Assembly (NCBI GenBank): GCA_900764695.1
Contig: CAAFOY010000075.1
Coordinates: 1 to 31,239 of the forward strand
Reading direction: 5' to 3'
Length of the DNA stretch: 31,239 nucleotides
Source: Lachnospiraceae bacterium
GTDB taxonomy: Bacteria > Bacillota_A > Clostridia > Lachnospirales > Lachnospiraceae
The position numbers were made by a program, and so were the translations under genes. Below are positions 16,329 through 23,856 of the stretch, piece after piece (position 1 is the first letter of the stretch; every line of letters starts with the position of its first letter). The notes under the pieces are model-generated. The model made no database searches. It worked only from the letters and a program-made list of their open reading frames with translations, and was not told the DNA's origin.

Positions 16329-17495
16329 ATGAAATCATTAAAAATTGGAGAATTAGAGGCAAAAATTCCACTCATTCAAGGTGGAATGGGCGTTGGAATA
16401 AGTCTTTCAGGACTTGCCGGGGCAGTGGCGCTTGAGGGAGGAATAGGTGTAATAAGCACGGCACAAATAGGTTATAAAGAGCCTGACTGGGATAGAAATC
16501 CGATAGAAGCAAATTTGAGGGCAATAAAAAAAGAAGTAAAGAAAGCAAAAGAAATCAGTCATGGTGGAATAATTGCGACGAATATAATGGTTGCGACAAA
16601 ATTTTATGATAAATATGTTAAAGCTGCAATCGATGCAGGCGTTGATATGATAATATCCGGAGCCGGACTTCCACTCAATTTGCCTGAACTTGCAAGGAAA
16701 AGTAAAGTGAAATTAGCACCGATAGTTTCATCTAAAAAGGCTGCGCAAATTATATTTAGAAGATGGGAGAGAAATTATAACACGACTCCTGATTGCGTAA
16801 TAGTTGAAGGACCAAATGCCGGTGGACATTTAGGATTTAAACCGGATGAAATTGAACAATATAATGCATGCCGAAATGACGAACCAGAAAATACAGACAA
16901 GTATAATAAAACAGAAACGAATAATATAAATGTATGCCGGAAAGCAAATTCTGTTAATTTAGAATTTGATAATAGGGCAAAAACAAAATTATACTCAGAT
17001 GAAATAAAAGATATTATAGATTTTGTACACACATATGAAGAAAAATGTGAAAAAGATATTCCGGTTGTTGTTGCAGGAGGGATATATGATAAAGCGGATG
17101 CAGATTGTATATTCGAATTAGGTGCATCAGGAATTCAGGTGGCAACTCCATTTGTCGCCACAAAAGAATGTGATGCCCATGAAAATTACAAGATGGCATA
17201 TGTGAATTGTAAAAAAGATGATATTGAAATAATAAAAAGTCCGGTTGGAATGCCAGCAAGAGCAATAAACAACAAATTTCTTAAAAGGGTTAAGAAAGAG
17301 GGGAGAATTGCACCTATAAAATGTCATCAATGTGTATCTACATGCAACATGTTAGAGACACCTTATTGTATCACGGATGCTTTGATAAATGCCGTAAGTG
17401 GAAATGTTGATGAAGGCTTAATATTTTGTGGAGCGTATGCATATAAAATTAACGATATATCAACAGTAAAAGATATTATAAAAAATTACTTTTAA
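16329..17495 (+). CDS. FabK/nitronate monooxygenase-family flavoprotein
   Basis: This is a second FMN TIM-barrel protein of the 2-nitropropane dioxygenase/FabK superfamily, 388 residues. It shows IPLIQGGMGVGIS near the N-terminus, GVISTAQIGY, and AGGHLG with the likely active-site His167. The C-terminal Cys-rich CHQCVSTC...YC...LIFCGAYA signature is typical of clostridial members next to lipid genes. Residues about 178-226 are a polar Asn/Asp/Lys-rich insertion that looks low-complexity. The role is uncertain: an alternative enoyl reductase, or detoxification of nitronates or related compounds. An ATG with a GGAGAT site is used. It closes the operon; no strong terminator follows, only a weak GTTAAAA/TTTTAAC pair at 17519-17563. 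Confidence 0.85.
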   Translation: MKSLKIGELEAKIPLIQGGMGVGISLSGLAGAVALEGGIGVISTAQIGYKEPDWDRNPIEANLRAIKKEVKKAKEISHGGIIATNIMVATKFYDKYVKAAIDAGVDMIISGAGLPLNLPELARKSKVKLAPIVSSKKAAQIIFRRWERNYNTTPDCVIVEGPNAGGHLGFKPDEIEQYNACRNDEPENTDKYNKTETNNINVCRKANSVNLEFDNRAKTKLYSDEIKDIIDFVHTYEEKCEKDIPVVVAGGIYDKADADCIFELGASGIQVATPFVATKECDAHENYKMAYVNCKKDDIEIIKSPVGMPARAINNKFLKRVKKEGRIAPIKCHQCVSTCNMLETPYCITDALINAVSGNVDEGLIFCGAYAYKINDISTVKDIIKNYF

Positions 17496-17590
17496 ATATG
17501 CTATAAGCAGTAAAAGATGTTAAAAAAAGTGGCTTTATAGGCAGTTAAATAGGCAATTTTAACAAAATTATTTTTCAACAGAACATACGG

Positions 17591-17618
17591 TTGTATTTTC
17601 TCACTGTTAAGATATAAT
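17591..17618 (+). promoter_or_regulatory. Promoter of the L,D-transpeptidase gene
   Basis: TTGTAT (17591-17596) and a consensus TATAAT (17613-17618) are 16 bp apart. The leader would be about 95 nt and contains a short GTATA/TATAC inverted pair near 17636-17656. Confidence 0.55.
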
Positions 17619-17718
17619 TATGATGTGATAGGTCTGTATAGTAAGAAAAGTATACAAACTTATATCATTTTTTTACTTGAATTGTAATATACTTATGAAA
17701 AGAATATGGTGAGTGCGA

Positions 17719-19410
17719 ATGGAGAACAACAAAAAAGACAGATACGAGAGTGTAAGTGGAAAAGGATACAAATCAAAGAAACCTGTAAAGAAGAGAAAAA
17801 GAAATAAGCCTGTTTTTTCTAATTTGAAAAAATACATAGGAATAGTTATAGGAATAGTATGCATAGCTTTGGTGGCAATATATGTAAATGGAACGGTTTA
17901 TTATACAACTCATTTTTACAATGGAACACATATTAACGGAATAGATGTATCTAAATTGACAGCAGATGAAGTTGAAAATGCTATAAAGGATTATGAACTT
18001 ACAATTACTGAAAGAGGTAAAGAAAAGTCAGCTACATATATTGAAACTCTTGCAGGAAAAGATATTGATATGAAAGTAGTTTCAAGAGAGTCATTGGACA
18101 ATCTTGTAAAAGAACAGAATCAATTTGTTTGGTTTACTGCAACCGGTACAAATCATGAAGAGAAGCAGATGATAGAATATGATAGCGACAAACTTGCTGA
18201 ATTTGTAAAGAACTTAAAAGGTTTAGATTCTAAATATGCTGATAAGCCGACTAATGCATCTATATCTGATTATAATAACGGATATACAATAGTTGAAGCT
18301 AAGCAAGGGAACTTTCTTAATAAAAAGAAAACAATTGAGTGCCTTGAAAATACTATCTCTTCTTTAAAAGAAAAAGTTGATTTGGATAAAGAAGGATGTT
18401 ATCGCGTGCCTAATATTGCATCTGACAGTGAACAGCTTACAACAGTTTTAAATCAGTTAAATAAATACACGGGAACAACAATTACATATAATTTTGGTGA
18501 TACTCAGGAAGTCGTTGACGGAAGTGTTATTTCAGGTTGGCTTGTTGTTGATGGAAATAATGTTTCATTAAGTAAGGAAAAAGTTGATGAATTTGTTGAC
18601 TCAATACGAAAGAAGTACGACACAATTTTCTCAAACAGAGAATTTAAAACAACATATGGAAAGACTGTAAAAGTTAATGGCGGTGATTACGGTTGGTGGC
18701 TTAATACAGCTAAGGAATCTGAGGGTTTAATGCAGCAGATTGAAAATGGTGAAAGCGGTGAAAGAAAGCCTGTTTATTACCAGGAGGCTGCAAGTCATGA
18801 CAAAAAGGATTATGGAGATTCATACGTAGAAATTAATTTGACTTCACAGCATTTGTTCGTATACAAAGATGGTCAGAAAGTTTTAGATACTGATTTTGTT
18901 TCAGGAAATGTTTCTACAAATCATGGAACACATACAGGTACTTATGGAATTACATACAAGGAAAGATATTCAGTGCTTGTAGGTGAAACATATGAGTCAA
19001 CAGTATCATATTGGATGCCATTTGATGAAGATATAGGAATGCATGATGCAATATGGAAAAGTCAGTTTGGAAGCAATTTCTACAAAACAGATGGTTCTCA
19101 TGGCTGTATAAATCTTCCATATCTTACTGCAAAAAAGATTTATGGATATGTTGAAAAAGGAACACCTGTAATTGTATATGAACTTCCGGGAACAGAATCC
19201 GGCTCAGTTACATACCAGAATTCTTCTGAAATTGCTCAGGCTGCAATTGAAGCAATTGATTCCATCGGCACTGTAACTAAGAACAGTGGCGATACAATAA
19301 AAGATGCAAGATATATGTACAACAAAATCAACTCAGATGCTAAAAAATATGTAACTAATTATGACAAGTTACAGGCAGCTGAGAAGAAATTTAAAGAATA
19401 TAGTAATTAG
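17719..19410 (+). CDS. Membrane-anchored L,D-transpeptidase (YkuD domain)
   Basis: It probably makes 3-3 cross-links in peptidoglycan or attaches proteins to the wall. The product is 563 residues from ATG 17719; a GTG two codons upstream is also possible, and the ribosome binding site is weak. A basic cytoplasmic tail (1-36) precedes one transmembrane helix (about 40-57). Two putative peptidoglycan-binding type 4 regions follow (about 75-330, with the HINGIDVSKLTADEVE opening). The YkuD catalytic domain (about 365-490) has GTHTGTYGI, the catalytic MHDA...SHGCINLP motif with Cys463, and VIVYELPG. An extra C-terminal helical tail of about 70 residues follows the catalytic domain. It has its own promoter and terminator, so it is monocistronic. 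Confidence 0.9.
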   Translation: MENNKKDRYESVSGKGYKSKKPVKKRKRNKPVFSNLKKYIGIVIGIVCIALVAIYVNGTVYYTTHFYNGTHINGIDVSKLTADEVENAIKDYELTITERGKEKSATYIETLAGKDIDMKVVSRESLDNLVKEQNQFVWFTATGTNHEEKQMIEYDSDKLAEFVKNLKGLDSKYADKPTNASISDYNNGYTIVEAKQGNFLNKKKTIECLENTISSLKEKVDLDKEGCYRVPNIASDSEQLTTVLNQLNKYTGTTITYNFGDTQEVVDGSVISGWLVVDGNNVSLSKEKVDEFVDSIRKKYDTIFSNREFKTTYGKTVKVNGGDYGWWLNTAKESEGLMQQIENGESGERKPVYYQEAASHDKKDYGDSYVEINLTSQHLFVYKDGQKVLDTDFVSGNVSTNHGTHTGTYGITYKERYSVLVGETYESTVSYWMPFDEDIGMHDAIWKSQFGSNFYKTDGSHGCINLPYLTAKKIYGYVEKGTPVIVYELPGTESGSVTYQNSSEIAQAAIEAIDSIGTVTKNSGDTIKDARYMYNKINSDAKKYVTNYDKLQAAEKKFKEYSN

Positions 19411-19418
19411 AGTAGTAT

Positions 19419-19488
19419 TATGGCAATTGCTATTTTAATATAGGAGTTAAAGCAACATAATGGAAATTACTATTTAAATATAGGAATT
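19419..19488. repeat. 40-bp tandem duplication after the L,D-transpeptidase gene
   Basis: A segment at 19419-19448, containing ATATAGGA near its end, recurs at 19459-19488 with a few mismatches (offset exactly 40 bp). It lies in the 460-bp gene-free stretch before the TPR protein gene and encodes nothing recognisable. Confidence 0.6.
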
Positions 19489-19507
19489 TGAATGTAATTA
19501 TAGAGAG

Positions 19508-19570
19508 CACTCCATTCGAAGAAACAAGTTATTATAGATTGACTTGAATATCTTAGAATGGAGTGTTTTA
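19508..19570 (+). terminator. Terminator with a long loop
   Basis: CACTCCATTC (19508-19517) pairs perfectly with GAATGGAGTG (19556-19565), followed by TTTTA. The 38-nt loop contains an inner CAAGT/ACTTG stem (19525-19529, 19542-19546). Confidence 0.7.
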
Positions 19571-19705
19571 TTATGTTTCAAGTGATTGAAGTGTACCATA
19601 TAAGTTGGAACACTCTCGCCATGAAACAATCCACAATATTCCAAAAAAACCAAAAGCTTTTAATTATTCAAATTAACATGAACTCTTCCTTATGAATGAT
19701 ATTTG

Positions 19706-19714
19706 TGGTAAAAT
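19706..19714 (+). promoter_or_regulatory. Extended -10 promoter of the TPR protein gene
   Basis: TGGTAAAAT (TG at 19706-19707, TAAAAT at 19709-19714) is an extended -10 element. The -35 position holds only TTCCTT. The predicted leader is about 150 nt. Confidence 0.4.
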
Positions 19715-19870
19715 ACAAAAGATGTAAATATAAAAATACAATTGAGAAGAAATTACGGATGTGTTTAGATAAATAGAATAAATACGTAACAAACTAAAAA
19801 AAACAAAAAGTCTATAAAATAAACACGTCAAAACAATACTTCACAAGTAATAACAATAGGAGATAAAAAG

Positions 19871-21604
19871 ATGGCTGAGAGATACGAAGATATATTAACA
19901 CTTGAAAATAATCAGTGGACTTACGGATGTCCTGTCCTAATAGAGGGAGGCGTATTGCAGTATGACACTGTAAGCGAAAGAAATCTTTTAACAATTAATT
20001 TTATGAATATCTGCGATGCTGTTTTGTCAGAAGTAGATTTGACAATTTATGCATCAGATGAAGCAGAAGAAAATATATTAGAAATGGAGCATCAGTATTT
20101 GAAACTCCATTTAGAGCCGGGAGCAAAATTTGGAAATAATGTACATTTGCCTATAGAAGATAAAGAGGCAAAGAAATTTAAATTAAAAATAACCAAAGTT
20201 GTATGCGAAGATGACGGAAGTGAATGGATAAAGGATGATATATTTGAAGCACATCCTGAGATAACTAATCCTGAAGAATTTGGACAAAAGATGGATCAGG
20301 AATACGAAGACAAATACAATCAATGCGAAGAGTTGATTGTATTAGAGGATTCCGAAAATCTTAAAAAAGTTGTAGAGATTCTTGAAACATTAAGATGGTA
20401 CAAGAACTGTGAAGAAATGTACGATTACGCTAAGAGAAAATATGATATAACTCTTAGAACAGAGAAAAGAAAAAAACGTGAAGGCGAAAGAAAAGATGCA
20501 CGCAAGAAGAAACAGAAAATGGCAGCAGCAATTGCAGCTTGTATTGCCAGCGTAGCAGTCATAATATTTGCAATAGTTTACCTTACAGTAATCGGGCCAA
20601 ATCATCAGGTTAAAGTTGCTAAAGAATACAACAATCAGGGTGAATTCCAGAAAGCAATTGAAATTTGTGAAAACCTTCATGGATTTGGAAACAGTAAAGA
20701 AGTATTAAAGGAAGCAAATTATCAGATTGGATTTCTTGCATTTAACCAGCAGGATTTTGAAACTGCATTAAAGTATTTTGAAAAAACAACAGGCTACAAA
20801 GGAACAAATAATTTACTTTCACAGTCTTACTACAATTTAGGACAGCAGTCAGCACAGGGTGAACAGTATGAAGCAGCATTGGATTATTATACAAAAGGAT
20901 ATAATACAGCAACAGAAGATAAAGTAAAACTAAATTGCCAGACAGGAATAGCATTAGCACAGTATAAATTAGCTTATGTAACAGAAGCATGGTCAACAAT
21001 CAATGCCGTTTATGAAGCAGATAAAAATGTAAAAGCAGCATACGATGAATACGGATACGCTTATGCAATGAAAGTTTTATCAGAAGGAAATGTAGACGAA
21101 GCAACTGCAGTATTTAAGTTAATAAAAGGATACGCAGATAGTGCAGCACAGTATGGCAAGATTATTTATGAAAAGGCTGTTCCGGTTGCAGAAGCAGGAG
21201 ATTTGGCTTCAGCATTAAGCACATTAAAAGAAGTTAAAGATGATTATGAACCGGCTGGAAAACTTTATAAAGAAATGGACGAGTTTATAGCAGCAAGTTC
21301 TAACTGGGTTGGAAACTGGAAAATGAAAGGTGACCAGGGTGATTACACAATGACAATAAGCACGTTATTGTATAAAGGAGAGTTGTGTCTTCATGTAACT
21401 GACACATATTTAGATTATGATAAAATTATAAGCACGAAAGAAAAGGTTAGAAAAATTTATGTGGCATCGGAAAGAGTTGAATATAAATTAAAAGATGTTC
21501 ATAATTATAAAATCATTCTTACAAGAGAAACTTCTAAGAAAATCAAGAGAGTTTTATCTTATGATGGAGCATCATATATAAGAAAATATAAGAAAACAAA
21601 ATAA
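19871..21604 (+). CDS. Single-pass membrane protein with cytoplasmic domain and external TPR-like repeats
   Basis: The function is not recognised. The 577 residues split into four parts. The first is an N-terminal acidic globular domain (about 1-195), probably cytoplasmic. A strongly basic stretch (196-216) precedes one transmembrane helix (about 218-241). A run of TPR-like helical repeats follows (about 245-470, e.g. NNQGEFQKAIEICENL, NQQDFETALKYFEKT, GEQYEAALDYYTKGY). The last part is a C-terminal beta-rich domain of about 95 residues that opens WVGNWKMKGDQGDYTM. TPRs usually scaffold protein contacts; here they would lie outside the membrane if the positive-inside rule holds. The gene sits between an L,D-transpeptidase and a secreted transglutaminase-like gene, so a cell-envelope role is plausible but unproven. 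A GGAG site precedes the ATG. Confidence 0.8.
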   Translation: MAERYEDILTLENNQWTYGCPVLIEGGVLQYDTVSERNLLTINFMNICDAVLSEVDLTIYASDEAEENILEMEHQYLKLHLEPGAKFGNNVHLPIEDKEAKKFKLKITKVVCEDDGSEWIKDDIFEAHPEITNPEEFGQKMDQEYEDKYNQCEELIVLEDSENLKKVVEILETLRWYKNCEEMYDYAKRKYDITLRTEKRKKREGERKDARKKKQKMAAAIAACIASVAVIIFAIVYLTVIGPNHQVKVAKEYNNQGEFQKAIEICENLHGFGNSKEVLKEANYQIGFLAFNQQDFETALKYFEKTTGYKGTNNLLSQSYYNLGQQSAQGEQYEAALDYYTKGYNTATEDKVKLNCQTGIALAQYKLAYVTEAWSTINAVYEADKNVKAAYDEYGYAYAMKVLSEGNVDEATAVFKLIKGYADSAAQYGKIIYEKAVPVAEAGDLASALSTLKEVKDDYEPAGKLYKEMDEFIAASSNWVGNWKMKGDQGDYTMTISTLLYKGELCLHVTDTYLDYDKIISTKEKVRKIYVASERVEYKLKDVHNYKIILTRETSKKIKRVLSYDGASYIRKYKKTK

Positions 21605-21619
21605 TAAACATAATGAATG

Positions 21620-21655
21620 GGGCTGTTGTGCTAATTAAAGTTAGTGTAACAGCCC
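21620..21655. other. 15-bp hairpin between the TPR and transglutaminase-like genes
   Basis: Arms 21620-21634 and 21641-21655 pair over 15 bp, including three G-U pairs, around a TTAAAG loop. No T-tract follows, so it may be a weak terminator, an mRNA stabiliser or an attenuating structure just before the next ribosome binding site. Confidence 0.6.
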
Positions 21656-21685
21656 TATAATAAAATAAATAATTTGAGGGAAGAA

Positions 21686-22888
21686 ATGAAGAAAAGAATA
21701 TATTCAATAATTATAGCTGTGGTGCTTATGCTTTCGTCTATAGCAGCACCTACCAAAGTATCAGCGTTAGAAATTCCATACAGAGTAGATGTAACAAAAT
21801 ATACATCAGACGAAGCAAATGCCTCAGCGCAAATTAGAGAACAGGTAAAGGCACACGCAAATACAGTAACAGTATATGTAAGAACAAAAGACAAAGATTT
21901 GTATGCAGTATTTAATCGAATATGGAATAATGCATTTGCAGAAACTACAAATCCGGACGAAGGAGATTATTTATATTGGCAAATGTCAAGCATGGCAGCA
22001 AGCTACAACGCCCTTATGCGTAAAGAGAAGGGAAACAATACATATTATACAAAATACACAATTAATGTAGATTACTTTATTTCTTTAGAACAGGAACAGA
22101 TGTTGACACAAGAATTAAATATAATAAATGAGAGTTTTGGTTTCACGGAAACAACAACAGATTATGAAAAAGTAAAAACTATCTATGATTATATTTGCCA
22201 CAATGTAACATATGATTACAGCGATAACAATATGAAATTTACGGCTTATGCAGCAGTGACTACAGGTAAATCAGTATGTCAGGGATATGCAACTCTGTTT
22301 TACAGATTGGCAAAAATGCAGGGGATTTCATCCAGAGTGATAGCAGGCCATGGAACAAATACAGATGTATATCACGGATGGAATATAGTTAAACTGGGAA
22401 ATCTGTATTACAATGTGGATGCAACATGGGATGCGGCAAATTATAATCATGGGCATGCTTATGAATATTTTCTAAAGGGAGATGTATTTGAAGACCATAC
22501 ACGAAATGACGATTACAAGACCAAAAGTTTTTATGCTACATATCCTATGGCTGCAGATGATTATGTAGAAGGAGTTGAAGCTGTTGCATCGGCTGAAACA
22601 GTTAATTCAACATTTACAATGAATAAAACATCAATTAAGAAACTGACAAGAAAAAAAATCAGTTTTAATAAAATTGCAGAAGCGACAGGATATGAAATTC
22701 AATATTCGACAAATAAAAAATTTGCCTCAAAGAAAAAAATGACAACAACAAAGACAACATGCAAATTTAGAAAATTAAGTAAAAAGAAAACATATTATTT
22801 TAGAGTACGTGGTTACAGAGAAGCAGGTAGTGGCAAAATATACACTAAATGGTCGACAGTTAAAAAAATAAAGAAAATAAAGAAATAA
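21686..22888 (+). CDS. Secreted transglutaminase-like protein with lysine-rich Fn3-like C-terminal domain
   Basis: Members of this fold include cysteine proteases and transglutaminase-like enzymes on the cell surface; the substrate is unknown. The product has 400 residues from the ATG at 21686, which has a GAGGG site; an upstream TTG at 21674 is less likely. It has a signal peptide (about 1-27, ending VSA), a helical region (30-150), and a transglutaminase core with a complete triad: Cys198 in KSVCQGYA, His230 in YHGWN and Asp245 in YNVDATWD. The last 85 residues (about 314-400) form the same lysine-rich Fn3-like domain that ends the proteins at 1929-4055 and 26022-29990. No sortase signal is present. 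It may share a transcript with the upstream TPR gene. Confidence 0.9.
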   Translation: MKKRIYSIIIAVVLMLSSIAAPTKVSALEIPYRVDVTKYTSDEANASAQIREQVKAHANTVTVYVRTKDKDLYAVFNRIWNNAFAETTNPDEGDYLYWQMSSMAASYNALMRKEKGNNTYYTKYTINVDYFISLEQEQMLTQELNIINESFGFTETTTDYEKVKTIYDYICHNVTYDYSDNNMKFTAYAAVTTGKSVCQGYATLFYRLAKMQGISSRVIAGHGTNTDVYHGWNIVKLGNLYYNVDATWDAANYNHGHAYEYFLKGDVFEDHTRNDDYKTKSFYATYPMAADDYVEGVEAVASAETVNSTFTMNKTSIKKLTRKKISFNKIAEATGYEIQYSTNKKFASKKKMTTTKTTCKFRKLSKKKTYYFRVRGYREAGSGKIYTKWSTVKKIKKIKK

Positions 22889-22908
22889 TTATATGGATGG
22901 AGATAACA

Positions 22909-23454
22909 ATGGAAATATTAGATGTGGTTGATGAAAATGGAAATCCGACAGGAGAAACAGTTGAAAGAACTGTAGCACATAAGACGGGGGTAAGACATAG
23001 AACGTCTCATGTGTGGGTGGTTCGCAAAAACAATGGAAGTATGGAAATTCTCTTGCAGAAAAGAAGTAAAAACAAAGACTCGCATCCGGGGTGTCTTGAC
23101 TGCTCGAGTGCAGGACACATTCCGGCGGGAGTGGATTTTATTCCGTCAGCGATTAGAGAACTCAAGGAAGAACTTGGCATAGATGCTAATGAAAATGAGT
23201 TTGTGTATTGTGGGCAAACGGTAGGAAAAAGAACAAATGTATTCTACGGCGAAGAATTTATAGATAATCAGGTAAGTAACATCTATTATATAGAAAGAAA
23301 TATGGAGGCTGACAAATTCGATATTCAAAAAGAAGAACTTGAATCGGTTGTATGGATGAAATATGATGATGTAGTTTTTATGGTAGAGAATAATACAATA
23401 CCAAATTGTATTAAAATGGAAGAGTTAGAGATGCTGGGAAAGAAAATTAAATAA
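22909..23454 (+). CDS. Nudix hydrolase
   Basis: Nudix enzymes hydrolyse nucleoside-diphosphate-linked compounds; the substrate here is unknown. The N-terminal LDVVDENGNPTG and HRTSHVWVV layout resembles Nudix proteins of the IPP-isomerase-like/YfcD type. The Nudix box GHIPAG-x-DFIPSAIRELKEELGI keeps the REL-x-EE-x-G core and its metal-binding glutamates, but the usual first Glu of the box is Val. ATG 22909 is chosen because GGAG lies 6 bp upstream; ATG 22897 is four codons earlier and overlaps that site. It begins 20 bp after the transglutaminase-like gene and probably shares its transcript. Confidence 0.88.
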   Translation: MEILDVVDENGNPTGETVERTVAHKTGVRHRTSHVWVVRKNNGSMEILLQKRSKNKDSHPGCLDCSSAGHIPAGVDFIPSAIRELKEELGIDANENEFVYCGQTVGKRTNVFYGEEFIDNQVSNIYYIERNMEADKFDIQKEELESVVWMKYDDVVFMVENNTIPNCIKMEELEMLGKKIK

Positions 23455-23473
23455 ATAATTATTGCGATAAAAT

Positions 23474-23549
23474 AAACGCCGTTTAAGAAATTATTGAAAT
23501 ATTTGAATAATAATAAAAATGTTTCGGCAACTTTTTAAATGGCGTTTTA
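23474..23549 (+). terminator. Terminator after the Nudix gene
   Basis: AAACGCCGTTTAA (23474-23486) pairs with TTAAATGGCGTTT (23535-23547) over 13 bp with one G-U pair. The loop is long (48 nt) and the T-tail short. Confidence 0.6.
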
Positions 23550-23604
23550 TAATGTTTGCGATAACATTTAATACGCTTGCTTGTGCAAAATCACAAAAAT
23601 AGTA

Positions 23605-23640
23605 AAAACATTTTTATGCTTGAAAAGATAAAAATGTTTT
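23605..23640. repeat. Perfect 13-bp AT-rich hairpin
   Basis: AAAACATTTTTAT (23605-23617) and ATAAAAATGTTTT (23628-23640) pair perfectly around a 10-nt loop. It lies between the Nudix terminator and the next promoter and could be a second terminator or an operator. Confidence 0.6.
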
Positions 23641-23762
23641 AAATTGTGCATAATCAACAAAATATATGACTGTAAATTGTTAAATAATATGATAAAAAAC
23701 AGTAAAATAGTGAGTAAAATGGAAAAAGTAAATAAAAAGTATACAACTATGACTATGGGTAA

Positions 23763-23791
23763 TTGAAAAAACTGTTTTAATTTGGTAAAAT
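23763..23791 (+). promoter_or_regulatory. Promoter of the secreted modular protein gene
   Basis: TTGAAA (23763-23768) and TAAAAT (23786-23791) are exactly 17 bp apart. The leader to the ATG at 23857 would be about 60 nt. Confidence 0.6.
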
Positions 23792-23856
23792 TATCTAAGG
23801 AAATGGAAAATCAGTATATGATTTGACAGAATATTTTAACTGAAAGGGGAAAAAAC

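Noticed and set aside
23455..23856. CRISPR array or riboswitch in the AT-rich gap
   Set aside because: No regularly spaced repeats are present, and only a terminator, one simple hairpin and a promoter can be supported; no known riboswitch core was recognised.
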